Source of the DNA: Nitrospirales bacterium
GTDB lineage: Bacteria > Nitrospirota > Nitrospiria > Nitrospirales > UBA8639
Direction of reading: 5' to 3'
DNA: 64,000 bases
NCBI GenBank assembly: GCA_021604145.1
Contig: BQIX01000001.1
Span: 124,001 to 188,000 of the forward strand
Shown here: piece by piece, positions 24,425 to 33,249 of the stretch
Layout of the letters: the number at the start of each line of letters is the position of its first letter
How positions within the stretch are numbered: the first letter of the stretch is position 1
Position numbers and translations under genes: made by a program
The notes under the pieces: generated by a model
The model's input: only the letters and a program-made list of their open reading frames with translations
Database searches by the model: none
Told to the model about the DNA's origin: nothing

Positions 24425-25897
24425 ATGTCTTCTCTTATGGGTAATCCTGCACGTCGTATTGTCATTGTCGGAGGTGGAATTTCAGGTCTTGCCGCGACGT
24501 TGGCCATACAGGAAGAATCGCAACGATTGAACGAGACGTTTGAGTGTACGATTCTTGAGGGACAAGACCGTTTGGGAGGGAAAGTCCTTACACATCGTGT
24601 TGATGACTTCGTTATAGAAGGGGGACCAGACTCTTTCTTAACCTCCAAACCCTGGGCGCTTGAATTATGCGAAAAACTTGGTCTTGCCGATCAATTGATC
24701 AATACCAATAAGGCCAATAGCCAAACATTTTGCTTTACCAAAGGTCGGATGCGCGAGTTGCCTCAGGGGTTGGTCTCGTTTGTTCCGACCCGGCTCGGCG
24801 CACTCTTTTCGGGTGGACTGATTTCCCCGTTGGGCATGCTTCGAATGGGCTGGGAGTGGTTTGTGCCACGGTATACCAATTTGGAGCATGATGAATCGTT
24901 AGCTTCATTTTTTCGCCGAAGACTGGGAATAGAGGCGTTTGATCATTTTATCGAACCTCTCGTAGCCGGGATTTATGCCGGCGATGCCAATGTGTTGAGC
25001 GTGAAATCGACCTTTCCGCGGTTTTATGACCTCGAACAACAGTATGGGAGTTTGATGAAAGGTATACGAGCTCAACGGAGAGATACGCCCCCCCCGTCCG
25101 CTCAACCGCAGCCGCAACGGACAATCTTTACAACTCTTCGTGGTGGACTTGGAGACTTAATTCAAGCGCTCGTGAAACAACTATCATCCCAGGGAGCCAC
25201 ACTTCGTACAGGACATCAGGTCCACGAACTTACCACAGACACGACGTCTACTCGATCTACGTATACCGTCGTGCTTGATAATCATGAACGTCTTCTTGCC
25301 GATGAGGTGATTTTGGCGACTCCCGCATATGTGTCCGCGAAACTGCTTGAACCCTTGCAGCCATCGGTGGCGTCGCTTCTCAGCCAAATTCCCTATTGTT
25401 CGACGGCGACCATTTCTCTTGCCTTTCGCCATCGCGACGTTGAGACGTCGATACGGGGATTTGGGTTTGTCGTTCCTCGAATTGAAGGCCGGGCTATGCT
25501 TGCGGCAACCTGGACGTCGTTAAAATGGCCCAATCGAGCGAATGCGCAGCATTCCTTGATTCGATGTTATATCGGAGGACAGGGGCGTGAACAGATCCTT
25601 CAAGAATCCGACGCATCCCTTGTGGCATACGTACGTGAACAATTGCAAGAAATGGCCGATATTTCTTGTGACCCGTTATTTTCTGAGGTCTATCGATGGG
25701 ATCGTGCGATGCCTCAGTATGTGTGTGGTCATGGTCAACGGCTTCAGGACATTCGTTCATTGATGTGTACCCTTGAGGGCATGCATCTTACCGGCGCGGC
25801 ATTCGAAGGGCTCGGCCTCCCTGACTGTATTCGTGAGGGAACTCGCGTTGGGTCAGCTCTTGTTCGAGCGTATCATGAGCGCAGACAGAACGAATAA
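24425..25897 (+). CDS. hemG: Protoporphyrinogen oxidase (FAD, HemY type)
   Basis: A 490-residue FAD-dependent oxidase. Dinucleotide-binding motif RRIVIVGGGISGLAATLA near the N-terminus, the GR-motif region GQDRLGGKVLTHR, and GGPDSFLTSKPWALEL, a hallmark of this family. It oxidises protoporphyrinogen IX (or coproporphyrinogen III in the coproporphyrin branch) using oxygen. The C-terminus LTGAAFEGLGLPDCIREGTRVG completes the FAD site. An internal ATG at 24437 (MGNPARR) is an equally good start. Six bases upstream of the acylphosphatase gene, so the two may be coupled. Confidence 0.93.
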   Translation: MSSLMGNPARRIVIVGGGISGLAATLAIQEESQRLNETFECTILEGQDRLGGKVLTHRVDDFVIEGGPDSFLTSKPWALELCEKLGLADQLINTNKANSQTFCFTKGRMRELPQGLVSFVPTRLGALFSGGLISPLGMLRMGWEWFVPRYTNLEHDESLASFFRRRLGIEAFDHFIEPLVAGIYAGDANVLSVKSTFPRFYDLEQQYGSLMKGIRAQRRDTPPPSAQPQPQRTIFTTLRGGLGDLIQALVKQLSSQGATLRTGHQVHELTTDTTSTRSTYTVVLDNHERLLADEVILATPAYVSAKLLEPLQPSVASLLSQIPYCSTATISLAFRHRDVETSIRGFGFVVPRIEGRAMLAATWTSLKWPNRANAQHSLIRCYIGGQGREQILQESDASLVAYVREQLQEMADISCDPLFSEVYRWDRAMPQYVCGHGQRLQDIRSLMCTLEGMHLTGAAFEGLGLPDCIREGTRVGSALVRAYHERRQNE

Positions 25898-25903
25898 CAG
25901 CGT

Positions 25904-26245
25904 ATGTCAGAACAGCAGAAGAGGAGCCAGACGTTGCAGGGAGAGGGGCAACCTTCACATCATGACCTGGTCCGTGCTCATGTTGTGGTAGAGGGACGTG
26001 TTCAAGGCGTCTCCTATCGAGCGTTTACCCAACAACACGCTCTCAGGCTCAATCTTTGTGGGTGGGTACGAAATCTTGCAAGCGGTCACGTGGAATGCGA
26101 AGCGCAAGGCCTTCGGGAGTCCGTAGAAGCATGGCTGACATTTTTGCGCCAAGGCCCTATGCTCGCGCACGTCACCCACATTCACGTTCAATGGATTTCT
26201 CCAGAAAATGATGTCAGCGACTTTCACATTCTCCGGTCTTCATGA
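25904..26245 (+). CDS. Acylphosphatase
   Basis: A 113-residue protein. The acylphosphatase domain spans about residues 24-112, with the catalytic arginine in EGRVQGVSYRAFTQQHA and the catalytic asparagine in GWVRNLASGHVECEAQG. It cleaves acyl-phosphate bonds. The first 20 residues (SEQQKRSQTLQGEGQPSHHD) are an unusual Gln/polar extension; an in-domain start is not available nearby, so the extension is probably real. It starts six bases after hemG and its stop overlaps a small ORF by four bases. Confidence 0.9.
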   Translation: MSEQQKRSQTLQGEGQPSHHDLVRAHVVVEGRVQGVSYRAFTQQHALRLNLCGWVRNLASGHVECEAQGLRESVEAWLTFLRQGPMLAHVTHIHVQWISPENDVSDFHILRSS

Positions 26246-26328
26246 CAGATCCGTGGCGGTCGTCGTGCTTACCTAATGGCTGTATAGCGTCAACTGAAAT
26301 TGGGGAAGCCGACTCAAGGAGTCGCAAC

Positions 26329-26433
26329 ATGACAGGTGCCATGGTACGTACAGTGCTAGAGGGAAAAACAATTGTAGACATAACTCATTCTATCGAGCAT
26401 GATATGCGGAACAAAAAAGGTATGAGCACATGA
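26329..26433 (+). CDS. Possible small ORF linking acyP and apt (34 aa; longer form from 26242)
   Basis: An ORF of 34 residues (MTGAMVRTVLEGKTIVDI...) with AAGGAG seven bases upstream, ending in a four-base ATGA overlap with apt. In the same frame an earlier ATG at 26242 overlaps the acylphosphatase stop (ATGA) and would give 63 residues. The double coupling is suggestive, but the sequence has no recognised family and a putative apt promoter lies inside it, so it may be a leader rather than a gene. Confidence 0.3.
   Translation: MTGAMVRTVLEGKTIVDITHSIEHDMRNKKGMST
26375..26403 (+). promoter_or_regulatory. Putative sigma-70-type promoter for apt
   Basis: TAGACA at 26375-26380 and CATGAT at 26398-26403 with a 17-base spacer, placed 27 bases before the apt ATG. 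AAAGGT lies before the start codon. Matches are 5/6 and 4/6 to consensus; chance occurrence is possible. Confidence 0.35.
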
Positions 26434-26945
26434 ATTACAAATCATTGATTCGCGAGGTTCCCGATTTCCCCAAACCGGGAATCCTGTTTTATGACATCAC
26501 CACACTCTTAAAAGATGCGACGGCGTTTCAGTCCATCATCGATGAACTGACCACCAAGTATGCGTCGGCTAACATTACGAAAATTGTTGGAATTGAGTCA
26601 CGAGGCTTTATTTTCGGAAGTCCGTTAGCATACCGGCTTCAGGCAGGGTTTGTGCCTGTGCGCAAACCTGGGAAATTGCCTGCCGATGTCTATGAAGTCA
26701 AATATAACTTGGAGTATGGGGCCAGTTCACTGGCCATACATCGGGACGCTATTGTGCCTGGCGAACGGGTCTTGGTCGTGGACGATCTCTTAGCAACAGG
26801 AGGAACGGCTGGGGCAGCAGTTCACCTCATTCAACAATTAGGCGGAGAGATTGTAGAGGTGGCGTTTCTTGTTGAATTAGCCTTTTTGGCAGGCAGGGAG
26901 CAACTCCATAATTGTTCAATTCACTCACTGATTACCTATTCATAA
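26430..26945 (+). CDS. apt: Adenine phosphoribosyltransferase
   Basis: A 171-residue cytoplasmic enzyme making AMP from adenine and PRPP. The start (IREVPDFPKPGILFYDITTLL) and the PRPP-binding loop VLVVDDLLATGGTAGAAVHL are both classical, and the length equals the family norm. Second conserved stretch GIESRGFIFGSPLAY is intact. Overlaps a small upstream ORF by four bases; AAAGGT precedes the ATG. Confidence 0.96.
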   Translation: MNYKSLIREVPDFPKPGILFYDITTLLKDATAFQSIIDELTTKYASANITKIVGIESRGFIFGSPLAYRLQAGFVPVRKPGKLPADVYEVKYNLEYGASSLAIHRDAIVPGERVLVVDDLLATGGTAGAAVHLIQQLGGEIVEVAFLVELAFLAGREQLHNCSIHSLITYS

Positions 26946-26955
26946 CCCCCCTCTA

Positions 26956-26984
26956 TTTGCCATATGAATAAATTTTGCTAAGAT
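26956..26984 (+). promoter_or_regulatory. Extended -10 promoter for the DksA-like gene
   Basis: TTTGCC (26956-26961), a 17-base spacer and TGCTAAGAT ending at 26984: an extended -10 (TGnTAAGAT). It lies about 75 bases ahead of the DksA-like start, in an otherwise AT-rich gap after apt. Confidence 0.45.
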
Positions 26985-27060
26985 CACCCTCCCATTTCGG
27001 TTTAGAGGACGATAGCGTGTGGTGCCTGTAAACCGCTTCAGCCAGAAAGGGCGCTGATGT

Positions 27061-27714
27061 ATGGCTTCCAAAGTTCAGAAAAAAAAGACTGCTTCCCGCA
27101 CCACCAAAGGCAAGAAGAGTCCTCCTGCGAAAAAAGCCGTGTCAAAGAAGACCGCATCGACGAAAGCTGCATCCCGAAAATCCACTGTTTCGAAAAAGTC
27201 CTCAACGTCAGCCAAACAGGAGACTCGTCATCCAGGAAAAGCCGCTTCTCTCAAAAAGAAAGCCGTGGCAAAACGAGGAACAAAGGTTGCTATGAAAAAA
27301 GAATCAAAAACAATACCGGCTAGTACCTCAAAAGGTCGGAAAGAGACGCTTCGAAAAATTTTGCTTGCCAAGCGTGATGCCATCTCACAGGCCATTAAGC
27401 ATCAATTGGGACAATCGTTGACGGAAGAACAGCAACGACGACTGGAATCGGCGATGGACAGCGGCGATCAAGCGCTTGTGGATTTGGATAGGGAAATGGG
27501 CATTTCTTTGCAAGAAATGCGAAATAAGGAACGCCGTCAAATCGAAGAAGCGCTTGTGAGCCTTGAAGAAGGCACGTATGGAATATGTGCGGAGTGTGGC
27601 GAAGAAGTGAGTGAAAAGCGCCTTCAGGCGCTTCCGTTTGCGCGTTTATGTGTTGCCTGTCAAACCAATAGAGAACTGATGGAAAAAATTGAACGAGCTG
27701 AACAGCGTTCATAA
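27061..27714 (+). CDS. DksA/TraR zinc-finger protein with Lys/Ala-rich N-terminal tail
   Basis: A 217-residue protein. Residues 1-95 are a Lys/Ser/Ala-rich, histone-H1-like tail with KK pairs and repeated SKK/KKA units. The rest is a DksA-like coiled coil (about 95-165) and a four-cysteine zinc finger: CAECGE near residue 176 and CVACQ near 197. DksA binds RNA polymerase in the secondary channel; here the zinc finger and basic tail suggest an RNA polymerase or DNA-associated regulator. Classical DksA is about 150 residues, so the tail is an addition. The DxxDxA tip motif of true DksA is not clearly seen. Confidence 0.88.
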   Translation: MASKVQKKKTASRTTKGKKSPPAKKAVSKKTASTKAASRKSTVSKKSSTSAKQETRHPGKAASLKKKAVAKRGTKVAMKKESKTIPASTSKGRKETLRKILLAKRDAISQAIKHQLGQSLTEEQQRRLESAMDSGDQALVDLDREMGISLQEMRNKERRQIEEALVSLEEGTYGICAECGEEVSEKRLQALPFARLCVACQTNRELMEKIERAEQRS

Positions 27715-27841
27715 TTGCGTGATGCGTATACCATTCTGTCATGGTGGCCAGACATGTTCATGAGGGTTGCCGTCCTTTATTCTTGTTGTGCTGTCTTGCG
27801 CGAACACGCTAGTATCGTCTTCTGAGAGATCGCTAGGGTTC

Positions 27842-28561
27842 ATGGCCAATAGCAACGCAATCATTCTGGCAAGCGGCGGGCTTGATTCGACTGTCACGGC
27901 TGCGATGGCCAAGTCCGAAGGATTTGACCTCTACCTGTTGACGATATTCTACGGTCAACGTCATCGTATCGAAGTCACTCGTGCGGCACGTATTGCGGCG
28001 TGGCTGCATGCGAAAGAACACAAGGTCATTGAGCTTGATCTTCGGGCATTCGGAGGGTCTGCACTCACAGACAATCTTGAGGTTCCTAGACGGCAATCCT
28101 TGCATGTTCGGCAGTCAGGAATTCCTGTCACGTATGTCCCTGCCCGCAATACCATATTTTTAAGTCTTGCGTTGGCCTATGCGGAAGTGATCCCTGCGAC
28201 GCGTATCTACTTTGGTGCGAATGTTCGTGACTATTCAGGATATCCTGACTGTCGCCCAGAATTTGTTGAGGCCTTTGTTAAGGTTGCACGGCTCGGAACC
28301 CAAAGAGGTGTTGAAGGTGAATCCATTGATATTCTCACACCATTGATGATGATGACCAAGGCGGAAATCATTCAAAAAGGTCTGGAACTTGAGGCCCCAT
28401 TACACCTCACACATAGTTGTTATGCACCCCATGCAGATGGACGAGCGTGCGGGGAGTGTGATAGTTGTCTCTTTCGTCAAGAAGGATTTCAAATGCTTGG
28501 CATGGACGATCCATCAGTGTCAAAATATCACGAACATCAGATCCAACAGCCTCAAGATTGA
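27842..28561 (+). CDS. queC: 7-cyano-7-deazaguanine synthase
   Basis: A 239-residue enzyme of queuosine (preQ0) synthesis. ATG 27842 gives MANSNAIILASGGLDSTVTA with the PP-loop SGGLDS that binds ATP. The C-terminal zinc site uses C-x8-CGECDSC (SCYAPHADGRACGECDSC). Longer in-frame starts up to 27767 lack a signal. The neighbouring cytochrome c gene begins five bases after the stop. queD/E/F are not in the window. Confidence 0.95.
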   Translation: MANSNAIILASGGLDSTVTAAMAKSEGFDLYLLTIFYGQRHRIEVTRAARIAAWLHAKEHKVIELDLRAFGGSALTDNLEVPRRQSLHVRQSGIPVTYVPARNTIFLSLALAYAEVIPATRIYFGANVRDYSGYPDCRPEFVEAFVKVARLGTQRGVEGESIDILTPLMMMTKAEIIQKGLELEAPLHLTHSCYAPHADGRACGECDSCLFRQEGFQMLGMDDPSVSKYHEHQIQQPQD

Positions 28562-28565
28562 TGAG

Positions 28566-29015
28566 ATGAAGAACCGTATTCGAAAATCTTTATTAAAGCG
28601 CAACCTGGGTTTGGTGTTGGTGATGACATGTCTTTTTTTGTTTTCTGGGTGTTCAGAAGCCAAGACTGACGTGAGTCATGAAGGCCATGACGCCTCAGAG
28701 TCGCCTGCCGTGATGATCAAGACCGATCAGATGCCGACCGAGTTAACGAAGGGAGAGGATTTATTCAACGACAATTGTGCCCGCTGTCATGGCCCGCAAG
28801 GCAGTGGAACGAATCAAGGCCCGGCACTCGTTCATAAAATTTATGAGCCTAATCATCATGCTGATTTTGCCTTTCAGCGGGCTGCAGCGCAGGGCGTTCG
28901 CGCGCATCATTGGAAGTTTGGCAATATGCCAAAAATCGAGAGTGTGACTCCTGAAGACGTCACAGAAATTATTCGTTATATTCGTTGGTTACAGCAACAA
29001 GCCGGAATTTTTTAA
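28566..29015 (+). CDS. Lipoprotein cytochrome c, class I monoheme
   Basis: A 149-residue protein. The ATG at 28566 gives a signal ending in a lipobox (LFLFSGCSE). One heme site, NCARCHGPQGSGTNQGP near residue 71, and the distal ligand Met in KFGNMPKIE near residue 120. The C-terminal EIIRYIRWLQQQAG helix is typical of small class I cytochromes. It probably moves electrons at the outer face of the inner membrane or in the periplasm. Starts five bases after queC. Donor and acceptor unknown. Confidence 0.9.
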   Translation: MKNRIRKSLLKRNLGLVLVMTCLFLFSGCSEAKTDVSHEGHDASESPAVMIKTDQMPTELTKGEDLFNDNCARCHGPQGSGTNQGPALVHKIYEPNHHADFAFQRAAAQGVRAHHWKFGNMPKIESVTPEDVTEIIRYIRWLQQQAGIF

Positions 29016-29101
29016 GCGATCTATCCTTTCGTGGAGTCCTTCCACATGCAGCCTTTCTAAGCACTCAGCAAGTAGCTGTTCGTATTGAAAGATCTGTCGA
29101 G

Positions 29102-30883
29102 TCACGGCATTGTCTTTTCTAATGCCAGAACGAGATCTTGAATCCGATTGAATCCCTCCTGCCAAAAATTTTCTGAACGAATGTTGACCTTAAGCGGTTT
29201 CAGCAGTGATTCAGGACTGGCGGAACCACCGGCTGACAAGAGCTTAAGATACTTCGGGAGGAATGATTGCCCTTCTTGTTTATACCGTTGATACAGAGCT
29301 AAGACGAGCAAATTGCCAAAGCTGTAGGCATAGCAATAAAACGGACTGGAATAAATATGCGGAATGCCTAACCATTCCCACTGAAATTCTTTCGAAACGT
29401 GAACGGCGCGCCCGAATTGTTCACGGAGAAGTTGCAGATACGCCTGTGCAAGAGCGTCAATCGTTGTTCCATCGGCGATCAAGTCATGAGCGAGCCGCTC
29501 AAACTCTACAAAGTAAGCTTGCCGAAGGATTGTGGCATAGAGATCGTCAAGTTGCGTCATGAGGAGTGCTTGTTTCGACTTGACCTTTCGTTCGTGACTT
29601 AAAAAATTCTCTGACAACAGTTGTTCGCCAAAAATTGACGCGGTTTCCGCAAGAGGGAGCGATGAATGAAAGGTCAGCACCGAATGCTGATGGGCGAGCA
29701 TGCCATGCACGGCATGACCAAGTTCATGTGCAAGGGTTGAGACGTCCCGTGGCTGGCCATTGAAATTCATGAGGACATAAGGCGTGAGGCGGGGAGTGAC
29801 ACTGTAACAAAATGCTCCCCCCATCTTTCCTGGACGAATTTGTGCATCAAGATGCCGTTCCTCGATGACGCGTGTTGCCAGTTGTGCGACTTCAGGAGAA
29901 AAGTGTTGATACGACTCCTTGACCATCTTCCACGCTTGTGGAAACGAGTATTCTGTTGAAGACGTCTGAAGTGGCGCATACAGATCATAACGCGTAAACA
30001 TTTTTTTCTTAAGAAGTTTGGCTTTGAGACGAAAATAGTGCTGGAAAATTTTGGCATTCTTTCGGCACGTACTAAGAAGAGCCGTCACGGCTTGATCGGG
30101 AACATCGTTGGCCATATTTCGAACAGCGATTGGTGTCCGATGCTGGCGAAGTGTGACGCCTTCATTTTTCCAATCCAACACCAGTGATTTATACATTTCC
30201 CCAAGCATGTCGCGATGATCCGAGTAGACACGAAACAATTCTTGATAGGCGGCCTGTCGACGTTGGGCTGAGGCGTGGCGGACATGGGTGGTTAACTCTT
30301 CACGTGTCAGAGTCTGAACTTTTCCATCAACTTTAAGGGAGAACTTAAATCCCGTCGTCAAGACCCCATACAACATTTCAATGGCACTTCGACCGGTACT
30401 GTCTTTCACCGTAATGACTTGTTCTTCGGATTCGCTCAGGGTATGAGGTTTTAAGCGCGTGAGCAGGTCGAGATAATACTGAAGGGATCCTGCTTGAAGA
30501 AGATGGGATTTTGCGTGGCGAGAAGCGAGCCCCTGCCACCAAAGGTCTAAGAAGAGGATTCGATTGTCAAACTTCGTGAGCCGTTCACGAACCTTAGCTT
30601 GGAAGGCCCGTGATGATTGTTGTTGCGTATTCTCCGCAAACCAAAGAAAAGAAAAGGCATAGAGGATCGCTGAAGTTTCAGCAATGGATTCTTTCAACTG
30701 GTAGGCCTGCTCAAAGAGTGTTGAGGAGACATCCTGTTTCAATCGAGGCCGTAGTCGTTCAAGTTGACGCACTTGGCGTTCCTGCTTGCGGCATAAAGTT
30801 TCAAAATCCTTGTCCGGTTGAGCAAGAAGATCAGACAATGTCCAACGTGGAGCGGCCTGAGATTTTGATGACGTTTTACTCAT
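29102..30883 (-). CDS. pepF: M3 family oligoendopeptidase F
   Basis: A 593-residue cytoplasmic zinc peptidase that cleaves short peptides. The gluzincin motif HELGHAVHG lies near residue 385 with the third ligand about 25 residues later in the SIFGEQLLSE region. N-terminal helical part and C-terminal YSFGNLLVLALYQRYKQEG are as in the family. GGAG precedes the ATG. Single gene with open space either side. No signal peptide. Confidence 0.95.
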   Translation of the reverse strand: MSKTSSKSQAAPRWTLSDLLAQPDKDFETLCRKQERQVRQLERLRPRLKQDVSSTLFEQAYQLKESIAETSAILYAFSFLWFAENTQQQSSRAFQAKVRERLTKFDNRILFLDLWWQGLASRHAKSHLLQAGSLQYYLDLLTRLKPHTLSESEEQVITVKDSTGRSAIEMLYGVLTTGFKFSLKVDGKVQTLTREELTTHVRHASAQRRQAAYQELFRVYSDHRDMLGEMYKSLVLDWKNEGVTLRQHRTPIAVRNMANDVPDQAVTALLSTCRKNAKIFQHYFRLKAKLLKKKMFTRYDLYAPLQTSSTEYSFPQAWKMVKESYQHFSPEVAQLATRVIEERHLDAQIRPGKMGGAFCYSVTPRLTPYVLMNFNGQPRDVSTLAHELGHAVHGMLAHQHSVLTFHSSLPLAETASIFGEQLLSENFLSHERKVKSKQALLMTQLDDLYATILRQAYFVEFERLAHDLIADGTTIDALAQAYLQLLREQFGRAVHVSKEFQWEWLGIPHIYSSPFYCYAYSFGNLLVLALYQRYKQEGQSFLPKYLKLLSAGGSASPESLLKPLKVNIRSENFWQEGFNRIQDLVLALEKTMP

Positions 30884-31433
30884 TCGTGCTCCTTATAACT
30901 CTGACGAGATACAGAGTGAATAAACAGTGAGCGAAATGTGGTTGGAGTGCTTCACCATGGAATATGAATTTACGGCTCTCGAAAATGCAGTGCCGAATGT
31001 TCAACTGGTGAGAGATCGTCAATCATCAATACGCGAGGAACTAATCTCTTCATACCAGAATTGAGAGGATGGTACAACTGCTTGAAACGTCATGAAGCCT
31101 TTTGACCGGTAAAGGATTGGATAAATGAATTCTTGAGAATCGTATCCGTATACAGAGAGAAAGCGATATGTGGGTCGCTCAACTGATTGTCCTAAATCTT
31201 GTATAATACAGGATGGCCAAATCTTGGTAGCACGGGATAGAGCAAACCATCGTATTGAGTGAGTGTGCATATTTGAGTGGCAGCCAACAACCAGAAGGAT
31301 AATGACACGTTAATGTTAAGCCAGATATTGGTCCCTCCGTCCCTTATACTTTTCAAGGGGCCGATTTTCCTGGCCGCTCTGACGTGGTGAGTTTAGTTCG
31401 GCAACAGATCTATTAATAAAAGGAATACATCCT
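30884..31433. other. Intergenic region, no convincing gene
   Basis: About 550 bases between two divergently placed genes. It holds an 83-codon minus-strand frame at 31019-31270 of weak coding character, with no ribosome-binding site. AAAGGA ahead of the zinc-peptidase start is visible near 31420. No tRNA or structured repeat was found. Confidence 0.4.
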
Positions 31434-32522
31434 ATGAATAATTATACGTGTCATTGCAGTAATACCTTATTTTTTGAAAACACCCGATGTGTGGCATGCA
31501 ATTCAGATGTTGGCTGGTGTCCAGCATGTCAACGATTAACCGGTTTAATCCTATCACCCAACGGAACCTTTCAGTGTGGGATTAGGGAGTGCCAGGCCTT
31601 ACTCGTTAAATGTCATAATTATGAAGTCGAACATGTGTGCAATCGCTGTCTTGTTGCGAACACCAATGAAGTGTCTCGTACAGGTTTGTGCGATTATTGT
31701 CGCTATAACGACACGATACCCGATCTTTCTGTGGAGGGGAATCGAGAACGTTGGTATCGACTTGAAGCAGCCAAAAGACGTCTCCTGTATACGTTGGACT
31801 TTTTAGGTTTGTCTTATGGCAAAGCGGAGGATGGGATTCAGCCAGCACTTTCATTTGACTTTAAGGCTGATACGAATTTTTCCGGCAATCAATGGAAACC
31901 CATGGGAGATCATGAACAGGTCTATACAGGCCATGATCATGGTAAAATTACGATCAATCTTCAGGAAACTGAAGATGTGGAGAGGGAAAAACTACGCGTC
32001 TCTTTTGGGGAGGCCCATCGAACCATCGTTGGGCATTTTCGACATGAGATTGGGCATTATTACTGGGAAATGTTGATAGAAAACAAAGAAGAAGAGGACT
32101 TTATTCGGTTATTCGGGGACTACCAAAACCCGACCTATTCGGAAGCGTTAGAACGATATTATCAGGAAGGGCCTCCCAATAATTGGCAAGAGAATTTCAT
32201 CAGTGCCTATGCGACGATGCACCCGTGGGAAGATTTTGCGGAAACTTTTGCGAAATATCTGGCCATGGTAAGCGTCCTGGATACGGCGAGGCACAACTTT
32301 GCAGAAGTTGGTATCGATCCTACACGGGCTGAATTCATGACGATGATAAAATCTTATCAAAACTTGGGCACAATGCTGAACGAAATGAATCGTGCCATGG
32401 GTTTGATTGATCTGATGCCAGAAGTTCTTGTTCAACCCGTCATAGAAAAGTTGCAATTTATTCATCAGATACTATCGGCCGCACGCGCAGGAGCATCGTT
32501 TCAAGCTAGCAATCATCTTTAG
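31434..32522 (+). CDS. Putative zinc-binding metallopeptidase (PF15887-like)
   Basis: A 362-residue protein. The N-terminal 95 residues hold a cluster of zinc-ribbon cysteines (CHCSN, CVACN, CPACQ, CNRC, CDYC). The remainder carries HEIGHYYWEML near residue 204, with a later EDFAETFAKYLAM providing the third ligand region. This is the layout of the uncharacterised zinc-binding peptidase family. No signal peptide, so cytoplasmic. Preceded by AAAAGGA. Substrate and role unknown. Confidence 0.85.
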   Translation: MNNYTCHCSNTLFFENTRCVACNSDVGWCPACQRLTGLILSPNGTFQCGIRECQALLVKCHNYEVEHVCNRCLVANTNEVSRTGLCDYCRYNDTIPDLSVEGNRERWYRLEAAKRRLLYTLDFLGLSYGKAEDGIQPALSFDFKADTNFSGNQWKPMGDHEQVYTGHDHGKITINLQETEDVEREKLRVSFGEAHRTIVGHFRHEIGHYYWEMLIENKEEEDFIRLFGDYQNPTYSEALERYYQEGPPNNWQENFISAYATMHPWEDFAETFAKYLAMVSVLDTARHNFAEVGIDPTRAEFMTMIKSYQNLGTMLNEMNRAMGLIDLMPEVLVQPVIEKLQFIHQILSAARAGASFQASNHL

Positions 32523-32810
32523 GCAATCTTCTGTTCTAAGAAATTTGATAGTGCTTAATGAGTTGGCTTTGCGTGAGGCAGGGAATGTTGTGAGTCGTTA
32601 GCTAGAGATCAGTGTCCTCTCATTTTATTGATGCCCTGTTCGTGCCTCATTTGTCCATTCGATGGTTGAAGGATTCGAAAAGTATCAGAGAACCCTTCTC
32701 TTTGTCTGTTGTAGTCCAAACAATTGTGATCCCGTCTGTGTATAGACTGCTCAAGCCTTATACACTGAAAAATGTTCTCTTCGAAGAAAAGTAGGGCTGG
32801 CTCGATAGAT
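32523..32810. other. Intergenic region after metallopeptidase gene
   Basis: Roughly 290 bases with no gene or structured feature; ends in the bidirectional terminator listed next. Confidence 0.4.
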
Positions 32811-32841
32811 AAAAACCGTTGATGCTACGCATCAAGTTTTT
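32811..32841. terminator. Bidirectional Rho-independent terminator
   Basis: AAAAACCG-TTGATGC-TAC-GCATCAA-GTTTTT: a 7-base perfect stem with flanking A-run and T-run, so it would stop transcription from either strand. It can end both the tRNA-Thr transcript (minus) and any read-through from the metallopeptidase gene (plus). Confidence 0.75.
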
Positions 32842-32898
32842 AGAGGAGGGATGAAAACCAATACTACAGAAGCAGATGGATTCTTGAGTGTAATATGG

Positions 32899-32971
32899 AG
32901 CTGGCGAGAGGAATTGAACCCCCGACCGGCGGTTTACAAAACCGCTGCTCTACCAACTGAGCTACGCCAGC
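32899..32971 (-). tRNA. tRNA-Thr (UGU)
   Basis: Seventy-three bases folding as a cloverleaf on the minus strand: acceptor GCTGGCG/CGCCAGC, D arm GCTC/GAGC with AGTTGGTA loop, anticodon arm GCGGT/ACCGC with loop TTTGTAA, so anticodon UGU, T arm GGGGG/CCTCT with two G-U pairs and loop TTCAATT. CCA is encoded immediately after (down to 32896). Standing alone; followed by the terminator at 32811. Confidence 0.95.
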
Positions 32972-33029
32972 TCTCGGTAGATTATACTTACCCTTTCGAG
33001 AAGTGTCCACCAAATGCCCACGCCGCGGA

Positions 33030-33230
33030 ATGATCATTCGTTCCTGATGCAGAGTGACCACCTTACGGCCGGCTTCGGCCAAATCTTGGACATTGACGAT
33101 GTTATTAAGGTCGAACACCTCCCGAGTTCTGTGTCCAGTAATTTTCATTGCGATTTTTCTGGCCCCCCAGCCCTGACGAGATTTCGCAAGGCTGTCCGGC
33201 GAAAGTCATGATAAGTGTGTGTGATTTCGG
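33030..33230 (-). pseudogene. Remnant of a tyrosine-recombinase (phage-type) integrase C-terminus
   Basis: On the minus strand one frame reads YHDFRRTALRNLVRAG and a second frame, entered after a frameshift near 33150, reads AMKITGHRTREVFDL followed by NNIVNVQDLAEAGRKV. These match the family blocks HDFRRTAxRNLVRAG and MKITGHKTRSVFDRYNIV. The catalytic tyrosine in the last block (DRYNIV) reads L-N-N here, so even without the frameshift the enzyme would be dead. Upstream portions are not recognisable. It lies about 60 bases from the 5' end of tRNA-Thr, a common integration target, though on the less usual side. Confidence 0.75.
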
Positions 33231-33233
33231 TGC

Positions 33234-33249
33234 ATCAGGACATATTTTC
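33234..33249 (+). repeat. 16-base direct repeat, copy 1
   Basis: ATCAGGACATATTTTC; matches a second copy at 34656-34671 in 15 of 16 positions, same orientation, 1.4 kb away. The reverse complement starts GAAAATATGTCCTGAT, similar to ends of some IS families. Confidence 0.4.

Noticed and set aside
31019-31270. An 83-codon minus-strand frame
   Set aside because: No start signal or recognisable pattern; weak composition.
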